NCBI GenBank assembly: GCA_947494335.1
Contig: CANLUT010000003.1
Span: 199,381-263,380 of the forward strand
Source of the DNA: Oligoflexales bacterium
GTDB taxonomy: Bacteria > Bdellovibrionota_B > Oligoflexia > Oligoflexales > RGVZ01
DNA: 64,000 bases
Reading direction: 5' to 3'
The first letter of the stretch is position 1; the number at the start of each line of letters is the position of its first letter. The position numbers were made by a program, and so were the translations under genes. Under the pieces are notes generated by a model. That model worked only from the letters and a program-made list of their open reading frames with translations, did not search any database and was not told the DNA's origin. Of the stretch, positions 1 to 8,303 are shown in pieces.

Positions 1-1
1 T

Positions 2-424
2 ATCACGCAACGATCAAAAATGGCTCTGATAAAGGGTACTCTCCCAACGCAGTCCCGAAGTCTATTGGATGATTTGCGGGCATGGCTTTGGCAGCAAGGT
101 GAGTCATCTCAGATCCAAAGTCTGGCAGTTTCAAAAACTGGCATAGAGTTTTTCCTGTCGGTTCCGCAAGCCATGGCCCAAATTGTGGCGCAACGTCTTG
201 TGGTCTCCTCGTCAAGTCAAGCGGCTCCTCAGGTTGAGGAGTGTGCAATCATCTCTATTATCGGTAGTGGTTTTTGGCAGAGTCCAGAAACGATGATCGA
301 TATCGGTAAAGTTGTTCGAGAGCCGCAATTTATTGACGTTAAAAATAATGCGATCACGATCGCAGTCAACAATGACGTTGCAGATACGATCGTGAAGGAG
401 CTGCATCGAACGCTTATCGCGTGA
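2..424 (+). CDS. lysC: Aspartate kinase, C-terminal regulatory part (5' end outside window)
   Basis: The reading frame is open from the left edge, so only the C-terminal end is seen. It carries two consecutive ACT-like units. The first begins near MALIKGTLP. The second begins near CAIISIIGSG and ends with the pattern NNAITIAVNNDVADTIVKELH, which resembles the last ACT domain of aspartokinases (hydrophobic strand, short turn, then a helix close to the C-terminus). Aspartate kinase phosphorylates aspartate at the head of lysine, threonine and methionine synthesis, and its ACT pair senses end-product amino acids. The kinase domain itself is not visible, so another tandem-ACT enzyme is possible. 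Internal ATG at 20 is not a likely start because it would leave a bare ACT pair. Confidence 0.6.
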   Translation: MTQRSKMALIKGTLPTQSRSLLDDLRAWLWQQGESSQIQSLAVSKTGIEFFLSVPQAMAQIVAQRLVVSSSSQAAPQVEECAIISIIGSGFWQSPETMIDIGKVVREPQFIDVKNNAITIAVNNDVADTIVKELHRTLIA

Positions 425-435
425 GAGTGCTGCGC

Positions 436-1278
436 TTACTTTATGTTGATCAGGAGTCCAGCACCAATCGATGTGAACGATTTACCGGCTAAAATTCCAG
501 GTGCAAATCCACCTTCGATCTGCCAACCGTCAAATCTGTAGCCTGCCATTAGCGCACCCCGAACGTGCGGTGCAAAGCCTGTGTTGACCTCGTAACCCCA
601 CTCTTCAGATTTCGCTGCTGACACTTTGTTGTCAATCTTTGCAAGGGTGTATGACAGTCCAAGGCCAGCTTCAGTTCGAATTAAAAAATCATTTTGAGAG
701 AATAAAGTGTAAGCAACACCTCCAAGTGCTGCCAATGAGGTTGCGCCAAATGCTGCTTGCTCGGAATCTGCATAGACGTTTGTTGCCGTGCCTGAGAATG
801 AATAGAGACTGCCTCTTGCAAATCCATCTACACGACCAAGAAATTTGCGTCGAATCATTTCTCCGGTGGCCTCATAGCCTTTGGCGGTGGCTCCGGCACC
901 AAGTGTGGCGATGCCTATCTGCCCCCCCACCGCTATCGGTGACGGTTGTTTATAAATTCGATATTGCTCCTGACTTATGGCTGATGGACCGTCTAGCATT
1001 GCGTAGGATTCAGCTTGGGCGCTTACAGGGCCCATGACTTGCTCAAGTTGAACTGCTCGAGCGTTCCCATGCATTTTAGTCACTTGACCGGTAGCAATGA
1101 GTTCACCACGATCAGTAAAAAATCCAACTTTGTCGCCGGTTACAGCGCCTCGGTCATAGATCACGCAGGTGTTGTTTCGGGAGCCACACTTAAAATCGCG
1201 CTCCGCGATTGCGGTGCTCGGCGCAAGATACAGAACCGTAAAAGCTACGACGTTGAAGATGTAGTTTTTTGATTTCAT
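436..1278 (-). CDS. Secreted, probably outer-membrane beta-barrel-like protein of unknown function
   Basis: I chose the ATG at 1278 (280 residues). It has an AGGGAG ribosome binding site just upstream and starts a clear signal peptide ending in STAIA|ERD; a longer frame to 1332 would bury that signal. The mature protein begins with a small cysteine-containing segment (CGSRNNTC, perhaps a disulfide). After about residue 110 it becomes rich in Gly, Ala, Tyr and alternating hydrophobic residues, as in small outer-membrane barrels. The end (GAGLLINIK) lacks the classical terminal aromatic residue, which weakens the barrel call. It converges with the aspartate kinase gene and diverges from the ATP-grasp-like gene. 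No family recognised. Confidence 0.6.
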   Translation of the reverse strand: MKSKNYIFNVVAFTVLYLAPSTAIAERDFKCGSRNNTCVIYDRGAVTGDKVGFFTDRGELIATGQVTKMHGNARAVQLEQVMGPVSAQAESYAMLDGPSAISQEQYRIYKQPSPIAVGGQIGIATLGAGATAKGYEATGEMIRRKFLGRVDGFARGSLYSFSGTATNVYADSEQAAFGATSLAALGGVAYTLFSQNDFLIRTEAGLGLSYTLAKIDNKVSAAKSEEWGYEVNTGFAPHVRGALMAGYRFDGWQIEGGFAPGILAGKSFTSIGAGLLINIK

Positions 1279-1307
1279 GGTCCTTAGACTCCCTTTCAAT
1301 AAAATAC

Positions 1308-1375
1308 ATGCCGCTAACTGAGCAATACTCATGCCACTGCTAAAATCATGAATTATGCAGTAAAGTTAGTGGCAT
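1308..1375. promoter_or_regulatory. Three copies of an ATGCC(A/G)CT motif in a divergent promoter region
   Basis: ATGCCGCTAAC lies at 1308-1318 and ATGCCACTGCT at 1331-1341. The inverted copy GTTAGTGGCAT lies at 1365-1375 and reads ATGCCACTAAC on the other strand. Outer and inner copies form an interrupted inverted repeat, and a nested ACTGC (1336-1340) pairs with GCAGT (1357-1361). The position between two divergent genes suggests operator sites for a regulator. The regulator is not identified. Confidence 0.4.
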
Positions 1376-1401
1376 AAGCTGTCACGGGGGTGTTGGAGTT
1401 T

Positions 1402-1428
1402 TTGACACTATTGGCATATCCTTATAGG
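1402..1428 (+). promoter_or_regulatory. Possible sigma70-type promoter for the ATP-grasp-like gene
   Basis: TTGACA at 1402-1407 is a perfect -35 hexamer. The best -10 candidate is TATAGG at 1423-1428, with a short 15-base spacer. It sits about 30 bases before the GTG start at 1458. The spacing is not ideal, so this is a tentative call. Confidence 0.3.
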
Positions 1429-1457
1429 GGTCCGATGGTACTTAATGGGGGGCTTTT

Positions 1458-2795
1458 GTGGACTTGAAAAGCTTGCGCAGTGAGCTGGATCGCCGCCGCG
1501 TCGCGGTGTGGAGTGCAGGTGAAAAAATCTGGAAGCCCATACCCGTAGCCCTGACACCAACCATTGTCAAGACATCCGAGTGGCAGGATGTCGTCAGCGA
1601 TGCGCGTCGAATTTTTAATACTTTTCCAAAAGTCTTAAGTTGGCTTCAAAGACCGGAGCAGGCCCAATTGAAAGAGGGTATTTTCGCAGGTCTGTCTTCG
1701 ATCGAGCGGGCGGTGATTGATCTTGATCCTCTGGCTCAATGGGGACACGTCACCGCTAGATTTGACTTATTTTGGGATTGCGATCAGATCAAAATTATTG
1801 AGGTCAATTGTACGATTCCAGCTATGCAGTCATACAGTGATGGGGTTCTCAATGCTTGGCTGAAAGCAAGCGGCCAGGATGTTTTGACTCGTGGAAACAT
1901 GGGACAGCTTTTGGAAAGCTTGCTCTCAGCCTACCGAGGAAATGGAGGACGGACTGAGTCGCCTAAGGTGGCCATCTTGCACCGTCCAGGAGACAGCCAG
2001 ATGGGTGAACTCATGTCTTTGCAGGAGGAATGGGGAAAGTGCGGTGTTCAGGCGGTATTAGCAACACCTTCGATGGTTGCTCGATCTGCCAATCAATGGT
2101 TTATCGGCCAAATGCCTGTCGATCTCATTTATCGACACATCTTTGCGTGGCGTTTGGAGGATAGTCCGTTTGCAAGTTGCCTCATCAACAATCGTCAAAC
2201 GCATATTTACAATCCTGTTTCGGCCCATTATGAGTCCAAAGCATTTTTGGCTCTAGTGAGTCACATGTCTTCCGACACGCAGCGCGCGCAAGAGGTTGGA
2301 TTCAGTCGCGATGAGATGGCAGCAGTAAATCTACGTGTGCCTTGGAGTCGTATTCTTGGCCAGAGCCCCTTATCGGTGCCATTTGAAGAGGTAAAAGAAC
2401 GGCTTCCATATTTGGTATTCAAGCGAAGCGTTGGTTACGGTGGACATCAAGTTGTCATGGGACAAGATTGGGAGACCCATGAGACCCAAACTAGACTAAA
2501 ACAATTGACAGGTTGTTTAGGTCATGTTGATTTTAATCATTTTGCTTCATGGATTTTGAAGCAAGACACAAGTCTTTGGATTGCGCAAAATCGCATGTCA
2601 GGGGCTCAGCGCAGGACGCAAGTGCTCTGCGGTGATCAATTAGAAGAATGGGATGGTTGGTTTGACGCGTCTGTTTTTATTGACAGCGGAAAAAGCCCTG
2701 TTTGTTCTGGTGGCGTAAGCCGCATTTCCAAGTCTCCTATCGTCAATATTGGTACCGGAGGCGGACTTGCGCCGTTTCAAATCATTGACAACTAA
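1458..2795 (+). CDS. ATP-grasp-like protein (circularly permuted type), substrate unknown
   Basis: This protein of 445 residues starts at a GTG preceded by a run of G at 1447-1452. Motifs typical of ATP-grasp ligases are visible: KRSVGYGGHQVVMG (lysine and glycine-rich loop, about residues 316-329), WILKQDTSLWI, and a late GGVSRISKSPIVNIGTGGG. An earlier EVNCTIPAMQSYSDG segment (about 115-129) resembles the acidic/asparagine metal-binding element that precedes the other motifs in permuted ATP-grasp proteins such as glutathionylspermidine-synthase-like enzymes. Such enzymes join a carboxylate to an amine using ATP. No partner gene indicates the substrate. It converges with nrdB and ends at a strong hairpin. 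Confidence 0.5.
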   Translation: MDLKSLRSELDRRRVAVWSAGEKIWKPIPVALTPTIVKTSEWQDVVSDARRIFNTFPKVLSWLQRPEQAQLKEGIFAGLSSIERAVIDLDPLAQWGHVTARFDLFWDCDQIKIIEVNCTIPAMQSYSDGVLNAWLKASGQDVLTRGNMGQLLESLLSAYRGNGGRTESPKVAILHRPGDSQMGELMSLQEEWGKCGVQAVLATPSMVARSANQWFIGQMPVDLIYRHIFAWRLEDSPFASCLINNRQTHIYNPVSAHYESKAFLALVSHMSSDTQRAQEVGFSRDEMAAVNLRVPWSRILGQSPLSVPFEEVKERLPYLVFKRSVGYGGHQVVMGQDWETHETQTRLKQLTGCLGHVDFNHFASWILKQDTSLWIAQNRMSGAQRRTQVLCGDQLEEWDGWFDASVFIDSGKSPVCSGGVSRISKSPIVNIGTGGGLAPFQIIDN

Positions 2796-2800
2796 CTTGT

Positions 2801-2827
2801 CGCCCGTGAATTGACGATTCACGGGCG
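2801..2827. terminator. Hairpin between convergent genes, terminator-like
   Basis: A perfect 11-base stem, CGCCCGTGAAT (2801-2811) pairing with ATTCACGGGCG (2817-2827), with a five-base loop. It lies between the ends of the ATP-grasp-like gene and nrdB. There is no long T run after it on the plus strand, so its termination strength is uncertain. Confidence 0.55.
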
Positions 2828-2865
2828 GAAGATATTGAGCGAGATCTCAATCTAGGAAAGGCTTC

Positions 2866-3897
2866 TCAGAAGTTCATGTCGAATGCAACTTCACCAGTAA
2901 CACCCACTTGATAGCTACTTACACGGCGCTCAAAAAAGTTGGTTAGCTCCTGTACGTCCTGAAGCTCCATAAATGGGAATGGATTTTTGCTTCCAAATAT
3001 TTGTCCAAGACCCAGGGTTCGTAGTCTTTGGTCAGCAATGAACTCCAAATACTGCCTCATTTTTTCGACGCTCATGCCGGCTACATTTTTCCCCAAGACG
3101 TCCTGAGCGAACTGCGTCTCGCAATCTACAGCTTCAATAAGCATTTCTTTAACGCGCTCAGCTAAAGTTGCATCAAATAGATCGGGCTCTTCCTCTCGAA
3201 TATTTCTGATAACTTCGAACGCAAATGCCATGTGCCCGCTTTCATCTCTGAAGACCCAGTTTGTTCCAGCTGCGAGGCCGTGCAACAGACCACGATTTCT
3301 GAGGAAGTAGACATAGGCGAAGGCTGCGAAAAAGAATAGGCCTTCAATACACGCAGCAAAGCAGATCAGATTTAATAAAAACCGCTGACGGTCTTCGCGT
3401 GTATGCAATTCATTAAGGTCGTTAATAGAGTCGATCCAGCGGTGACAGAAATCACCTTTCTTTTTTATCGATGGAATATTTTCGATAGCAGCAAATGCTT
3501 TTGCACGCTCCTCGTGATCCGGAACATATGTGTCCAGAAGAGTAAGGTAAAATTGTACGTGCAGTGCCTCCTCATAAAGTTGTCGCGACAGATACATGCG
3601 TGCTTCAGGGGCGTTAATATGCTTGTAGAGATTTAGAACAAGATTATTTGAGACGATGGAATCGCCGGTAGCAAAAAATGCGACCAAGCGATTTATCAAG
3701 TGCCGATCACCCTCGCTCATCTTGAGGCTTAGGTCCGCAAGATCCGTTGAAAAGTCAATTTCATCAACCGTCCAAGTGTTTTTAATTGCATTCTTGTACA
3801 TTTCAAAGAACACCGGATACTTCATCGGGCGAAGTGTTAAATTGAATCCTGGGTTCAGCAGATTTTTGCCATTTGGCGTAGTTTGTGTGTTCATCAT
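2866..3897 (-). CDS. nrdB: Ribonucleoside-diphosphate reductase class Ia, beta subunit (radical generator)
   Basis: NrdB holds the diiron-tyrosyl radical that starts reduction of ribonucleotides to deoxyribonucleotides in NrdA. From the start I prefer (ATG at 3897, 343 residues) the expected metal ligands are present: D79, E110, H113 (in EEALH), E185 (CIEG), E219 and H222 (DESGH). The radical tyrosine is Y117, four residues after H113, as in standard class Ia proteins. That ATG overlaps the nrdA stop as ATGA and has GAGG about seven bases upstream; in-frame ATGs at 3903 and 3912 are less well placed. Translation is probably coupled to nrdA. Confidence 0.95.
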   Translation of the reverse strand: MMNTQTTPNGKNLLNPGFNLTLRPMKYPVFFEMYKNAIKNTWTVDEIDFSTDLADLSLKMSEGDRHLINRLVAFFATGDSIVSNNLVLNLYKHINAPEARMYLSRQLYEEALHVQFYLTLLDTYVPDHEERAKAFAAIENIPSIKKKGDFCHRWIDSINDLNELHTREDRQRFLLNLICFAACIEGLFFFAAFAYVYFLRNRGLLHGLAAGTNWVFRDESGHMAFAFEVIRNIREEEPDLFDATLAERVKEMLIEAVDCETQFAQDVLGKNVAGMSVEKMRQYLEFIADQRLRTLGLGQIFGSKNPFPFMELQDVQELTNFFERRVSSYQVGVTGEVAFDMNF

Positions 3898-6203
3898 TGA
3901 CATGCCTCGCATGCTTCAGGGTTTTCGAGTGAACAAGCCAAAGCTTGCTCTGGAGTGAAAGATTTTTTTGGACTTTCGCTTGGATTACCTACAGTCGTAT
4001 CAACGTTCACTTTGGCAATGCGGGTAGCCGGGCGAGAGCGGAGATAGTACGTGGTTTTTAGGCCCTTTTTCCAGGCATACATGTACATCGATGAAAGAAC
4101 CCCGATGTTCGGACTCTCTACAAAAAGATTCAGTGATTGACTTTGGTCGAGAAACGCCCCGCGATCGGCGGCCATGTCGATCAGGCTGCGCATGGGGATT
4201 TCCCAAGCCGTGCGATAAATCGCCTTGAGATCAGTTGGAACTTCCTCAATCGTTTGGACTGAGCCTTCAGCCATTTTGATTTTGCTTCGGACGTCATCGT
4301 TCCAGAGTCCGCGCGCCTTCAATTCCGCGACCAGGTAGCGATTTACCTGCAGGAACTCACCGGAAAGAGTCTCTCTTTTAAAGAGATTGCTGACTTGTGG
4401 TTCGATGCATTCGTAACTACCGACGATGGAGCCAATAGTGGCTGTTGGTGCAATTGCCAATAGTAGGCTATTGCGCAGTCCGCTTTTCATAATTCTCGAA
4501 CGTAGCGTATTCCATAGTTCCGCTTTGTCCAAGGATGGCGACACACCCCAACTGTCAAACTGCAGTTCGCCACGAGCGGCTCTCGTTTCGGCGAAGGCGT
4601 CATGCGCTCCGAGTTGTTCAGCTAGCTCGACACTCGCCGTCAAAGCGGCAAGGTAAATTTCCTCCTGAACCTTTTTGTTAAATGCGCGCGCTGCTTCACA
4701 GTCAAAAGGCCAACCCATGAGAAAGTACACGTCCTGTAATCCCATGACTCCGAGTCCTACCGGACGCCATCGCATGTTTGAAGATTTGGCTGTCGGAATC
4801 GGGTAAAAATTTAGGTCAATGACTCGATCAAGGTGCCGGATTGCAATTTTGACGTTGCGGGTCAGCTTGCTCCAGTTGAATGTCTTGTCTTTTTCTACGT
4901 ATGCAGAAAGGTTGATGGATCCAAGGTTACAGACCGCGGTTTCGTCTTTATTTGTGACTTCAATGATTTCGGTACAAAGGTTCGACAAATGTACCGTCCG
5001 ACCCTTCAGCGCGGTTTGGTTACATTTCTGATTGCTAGCGTCCTTGAATGTCATCCATCCATTTCCGGTTTGAGCAAGTGTTCTCATCATACGTGAATAG
5101 AGGTCGCGTGCCTTAACTTGCCGTGTGAATTTCCCAGATCTTTCTAAGGCGACATAGGCGTCCTCGAATTCTTTCCCGTAAAGGTCTACAAGCTCGGGAG
5201 CGATGGCCGGATCAAACAGACTCCAGGTTTGGTCGTCGGCAACACGCTTCATGAAGAGGTCGGGTATCCAGTTGGCAAGATTTAAATTGTGAGCTCTGCG
5301 CGCCTCGTCACCAGTATTTTCGCGCAGCTCCAGGAATTCCTCGATGTCAGCATGCCAGGTTTCAAGGTAAACACAGCAGGCTCCTTTGCGTTTACCTCCC
5401 TGGTTCACAGCGTTGACGCTTGAATCCAGGGTCTTTAGCCAAGGAATCACGCCATTGCTAAATCCATTTGTACTTTTGATTAGCGAGCCGCGACTTCTGA
5501 CGCGACTGTATGACAGGCCGATACCTCCGGAAAACTTACTGAGTAATGCAGCGTCCTTGTATTTGTCGTAAATACTGAGGAGACTGTCTTCCGGGGAGTC
5601 CAATAGAAAACAGGATGATAGCTGTTCATGCGTTGTTCCTGCATTGAACAAAGTGGGTGAACTCGACATGAACTCAAAGCTTGAATAGATGCCGTAGAGC
5701 TCTATGGCTTCCTCAAGAGTTTGTGACAGAGCACAGGCTACGCGCATGAAAAAATATTGCGGGGTTTCAATCACCTCACGTGTGTGTGGGTGTTTTAGAA
5801 GATATCTGTCGTAGATGGTTCTTATGCCAAAATATTCGAAGCGGTTGTCCTGCTCCGGAATAATGGCAGCATTTAGAACATCGCAGTACCGATCTGCAAA
5901 GTTCATGAGGCGTTCATTCACGAGTCCGTGGGATCTGCCCGCCATCAAACTGTCTTTAAATGACATAATGCCCTGAAGGCTTACTTCTTCAGAAATCCAT
6001 GCAGAAAGCTTTTGAGCGGCGATCTTGCTGTGGGAGGGGTCTTCGAAAATCAGACCTGCATGATGCTGAATGTCCACCATCACGGTGTCTTTTCGCTGCT
6101 TGCGTTCGGAGAGAAATGAGGATGGTTGGGCCTCATCCCCCTTTGGAGGAGTTGGGCGGCTTGTGGCTCTTGTGTGAACGGAAGAAACGTCGAAATTTTG
6201 CAT
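3894..6203 (-). CDS. nrdA: Ribonucleoside-diphosphate reductase class Ia, alpha subunit (catalytic)
   Basis: NrdA reduces ribonucleoside diphosphates. Visible features are the SSCFLLDS region with the first redox cysteine, VCNLGSINLS with its partner cysteine, the TTYYLRSR tyrosine pair of the radical pathway, and a C-terminal CEAC pair for thioredoxin or glutaredoxin exchange. I chose the ATG at 6203 (769 residues) because GGGAGG lies eight bases before it, and because the frame further upstream to 6401 runs through the promoter and NrdR box. No N-terminal ATP-cone is recognisable: the roughly 40 residues before the conserved region are Ser/Thr/Pro-rich. The enzyme may therefore lack the usual dATP activity switch. 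First gene of an nrdAB operon. Confidence 0.95.
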   Translation of the reverse strand: MQNFDVSSVHTRATSRPTPPKGDEAQPSSFLSERKQRKDTVMVDIQHHAGLIFEDPSHSKIAAQKLSAWISEEVSLQGIMSFKDSLMAGRSHGLVNERLMNFADRYCDVLNAAIIPEQDNRFEYFGIRTIYDRYLLKHPHTREVIETPQYFFMRVACALSQTLEEAIELYGIYSSFEFMSSSPTLFNAGTTHEQLSSCFLLDSPEDSLLSIYDKYKDAALLSKFSGGIGLSYSRVRSRGSLIKSTNGFSNGVIPWLKTLDSSVNAVNQGGKRKGACCVYLETWHADIEEFLELRENTGDEARRAHNLNLANWIPDLFMKRVADDQTWSLFDPAIAPELVDLYGKEFEDAYVALERSGKFTRQVKARDLYSRMMRTLAQTGNGWMTFKDASNQKCNQTALKGRTVHLSNLCTEIIEVTNKDETAVCNLGSINLSAYVEKDKTFNWSKLTRNVKIAIRHLDRVIDLNFYPIPTAKSSNMRWRPVGLGVMGLQDVYFLMGWPFDCEAARAFNKKVQEEIYLAALTASVELAEQLGAHDAFAETRAARGELQFDSWGVSPSLDKAELWNTLRSRIMKSGLRNSLLLAIAPTATIGSIVGSYECIEPQVSNLFKRETLSGEFLQVNRYLVAELKARGLWNDDVRSKIKMAEGSVQTIEEVPTDLKAIYRTAWEIPMRSLIDMAADRGAFLDQSQSLNLFVESPNIGVLSSMYMYAWKKGLKTTYYLRSRPATRIAKVNVDTTVGNPSESPKKSFTPEQALACSLENPEACEACQ

Positions 6204-6298
6204 AAAGGAACCCTCCCCTGGGTAAGCCCAAAGATTGAACAGAATGACTTGCGATGATGGGCTGTTACACCCAAATTTGAGATCGTGCTCTAAGGAAA

Positions 6299-6328
6299 AG
6301 GATAAGGCAGATAGTGTTTCAATGTCAA
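6299..6328 (-). promoter_or_regulatory. Probable sigma70 promoter of nrdAB
   Basis: On the minus strand a perfect TTGACA (-35, 6323-6328) is followed after 18 bases by TATCCT (-10, 6299-6304). It lies about 95 bases upstream of the nrdA start and abuts the NrdR-box palindrome at 6335-6350, as expected for a repressible promoter. Confidence 0.6.
6302..6317. promoter_or_regulatory. Possible second, degenerate NrdR box
   Basis: The right half TAGTGT (6312-6317) matches the NrdR half-site; the left half is poorly conserved. Its centre lies 33 bases from the centre of the clear box at 6335-6350, about three helical turns. NrdR sites usually occur as phased pairs with one weaker copy. It overlaps the promoter's -10 and spacer. 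Confidence 0.4.
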
Positions 6329-6334
6329 CGCCAG

Positions 6335-6350
6335 ACACTACCGGTAGTGT
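6335..6350. promoter_or_regulatory. NrdR box (operator of nrdAB)
   Basis: ACACTACCGGTAGTGT is a perfect 16-base palindrome. Its outer ACACTA/TAGTGT arms match the known NrdR consensus (ACACTATATATAGTGT-like); only the four central bases differ. It sits immediately upstream of the -35 hexamer of the inferred nrdAB promoter. NrdR would repress the operon when (d)ATP is high. The nrdR gene is not in this window. Confidence 0.75.
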
Positions 6351-6564
6351 TGTGGAATTGGGCAGCAATGTATGAAGTGCCCGGTATTTATGGCTTTGCA
6401 CAACTCAAAAAAATTTTTGTCCACAGGTTACCCCAAGGTCCCTTCACCATGGAGGATGTGGGGGATTTTTGAGCCTCTCGAAAAAGCTTTCCGTTTTTTT
6501 GGCTTCAAGGTGTGCTCGGTATTGCCGATACCGACAAAGGATTCCAAGGAGTTAGGAATAGTTG

Positions 6565-8211
6565 ATGAGTCTTCCGGCAGCCAATTTGTATTTTGCCAGT
6601 CCACATCCATGGTCTTCGGCTATCCGCTCGTTCGCGGAACTGTCGTTTTTGGCTTTGGTCGTTCAAATTGAAGACGCGGAGCACGCGTTTGCCCAATTAC
6701 GATATGCCAATCACAAAAGGACGGATGAGTCCGAGCATATGGCTGTGGCGCAGCGTCTCAAAAGTGTTTTCTCCCGATGCGTTGTTATCGACGCCACTCC
6801 AACGTTTTTACAATCGATAGATAGAAAAACTCTGCACGCAGCAACGATTCACATACGCAAGCAGTTCATGGATCTGAGTGTGCCAAAAGGAGTGGATTTA
6901 CTAAGAGGCCTGATCACTGGAACGCCTACGCCCAACTGTATATTGCCGAATACATTACGCTCTTCAAAGATGCGATTGACCATTCATGCCCGCAATGGAC
7001 AGTCCGGGCACCTGCAGATTCTTATGACGTCCTCGCTAGATGTTGATACCAATCCTCCGCTGATCGGAAGCAGCTTGCTACTTTCATTGCTCGATTCATC
7101 AGCGCCTCTGCTCGTCTGCATCGGTCTTGATGGACAGATCTCGTACCTAAACAACGGCATGGCAGAGATAACCGGGGCGCAAATTTTTGGTAGAAAAACT
7201 CAGATATCAGACATCCTCACTCACGAGAGCGCAGTGAGGTTTACCCAGGTTTCAACTATGATTTCCATGTCCGGCCGGCCTTGGCATGGTTTCCTCGAGG
7301 TCATGCGTCCTGACACCGGTGCGACAACGTTTGTTCAATGTCGTGTCGACTTAGTCAGGGATCATGCAGAACAAAGGACTTTGGGCTATGTGATCTCCGG
7401 ACAGAAGGCTTCGCATAACGTGCGCAGTTCGATCATGGAGTCACAAAATGTAGAAGCGATTAGCCAAGCTGCGCGTTTTGAAATTGTTGGTAAAATAGCC
7501 GCTGACATGATTTATGACGCAACTGGATCACTTGGAGTCATAAAAAATGCATCCGAAGAACTGAAATTACTATCCAAACAGATGACGTCACAGGGTCTTA
7601 ATTTTATGAAAGATCCGATGCTTCATCAGGCTCGCCGTATTTCTATGATGAGTCATCGGGTTCAAAGTATTGTCGATGTCATTGATGGATTAGCCCGAGA
7701 TGGAGCGCAAGAAAAGAACGATCACGTAAATTTGAACGATCTCCTCGCTGAGGTGTCAGACATTGTCGAGCACTTTGCAAAAAATATCGGCGTTTCCGTG
7801 GAAGTCGAACGTCCTCAGCAGGTGTTGACGGTTCCAATGCAACGTTTACGTATCGGGCAAGTGCTTACAAATTTGCTCATAAACGCGTGTGAGGCTGTAA
7901 AAGGTGGCGCTGACTGCTTGGTCAAGCTGGCCATCATCTGTGATGAGGAGTGGATTTATATTGCGGTCACCAATGCCGGACGACCGATTCCAGCTGAGAC
8001 GAGGATCAGGCTGTTTGAGCCTCATTTTTCGACAAAAAAAGGTGGCCTTAGAACTGGGGTTGGCCTTTTTGTCTCCCGTCAAATTGCTCGTGAGCACGGG
8101 GGGGATCTGTACTTCGATGATACGAGTGAGCTAACTCGTTTTGTTCTTGAGTTGCCATTGCTTAAACCGACCACAGCAAATCAAGATGATGATAGCTGGG
8201 AGGAAATTTGA
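6565..8211 (+). CDS. PAS-containing sensor histidine kinase-like protein lacking the phospho-acceptor histidine
   Basis: 548 residues from ATG 6565 (a TTG one codon earlier is also possible). The first 165 residues are not recognised. A PAS-like domain follows (about 170-280, with LLVCIGLDGQISYLNNGMAEITG). Then come a dimerisation helix pair (about 300-375) and a GHKL ATPase domain (about 425-530) with N-box LTNLLINACEAV and G2 motif RTGVGLFVSRQIAREHGG. In the H-box the segment that should read like AxxxAHEINNP is KIAADMIYDATGS: tyrosine 317 occupies the histidine position. The G1 motif reads VTNAGRPIP, with N470 where Asp is usual, a change tolerated in some kinases. No membrane helices or receiver domain. 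It may be a pseudokinase or a regulator of another kinase. Confidence 0.7.
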   Translation: MSLPAANLYFASPHPWSSAIRSFAELSFLALVVQIEDAEHAFAQLRYANHKRTDESEHMAVAQRLKSVFSRCVVIDATPTFLQSIDRKTLHAATIHIRKQFMDLSVPKGVDLLRGLITGTPTPNCILPNTLRSSKMRLTIHARNGQSGHLQILMTSSLDVDTNPPLIGSSLLLSLLDSSAPLLVCIGLDGQISYLNNGMAEITGAQIFGRKTQISDILTHESAVRFTQVSTMISMSGRPWHGFLEVMRPDTGATTFVQCRVDLVRDHAEQRTLGYVISGQKASHNVRSSIMESQNVEAISQAARFEIVGKIAADMIYDATGSLGVIKNASEELKLLSKQMTSQGLNFMKDPMLHQARRISMMSHRVQSIVDVIDGLARDGAQEKNDHVNLNDLLAEVSDIVEHFAKNIGVSVEVERPQQVLTVPMQRLRIGQVLTNLLINACEAVKGGADCLVKLAIICDEEWIYIAVTNAGRPIPAETRIRLFEPHFSTKKGGLRTGVGLFVSRQIAREHGGDLYFDDTSELTRFVLELPLLKPTTANQDDDSWEEI

Positions 8212-8220
8212 TTGTGTCAA

Positions 8221-8241
8221 AAAACGTCACATGGACGTTTT
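8221..8241 (+). terminator. Weak terminator-like hairpin after the sensor-kinase gene
   Basis: AAAACGTC (8221-8228) pairs with GACGTTTT (8234-8241) around the loop ACATG. It lies just after the kinase stop and before clpP. The stem is short and ends in four T, so its strength is doubtful. Confidence 0.35.
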
Positions 8242-8303
8242 GAGGCTTGTTTGGTAGTATTTACACCGGCTTTTGATGCTGGGAGTCTTGAGGAGGACTA
8301 GAC

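Larger units (their letters stand above)
6204..6564. other. Divergent intergenic region nrdA / sensor-kinase gene
   Basis: This 361-base gap holds the nrdAB promoter and NrdR box (6299-6350) and a DnaA-box-like TTGTCCACA at 6417-6425 (one mismatch to TTATCCACA). A G-rich stretch lies near 6451-6465. AAGGAG (6546-6551) and TAGGAA (6553-6558) precede the kinase start. I see no convincing gene in it. Confidence 0.5.

Noticed and set aside
6204-6401. Upstream extension of nrdA
   Set aside because: Would encode the promoter and NrdR palindrome as protein; the ATG at 6203 has a good binding site and gives normal length.
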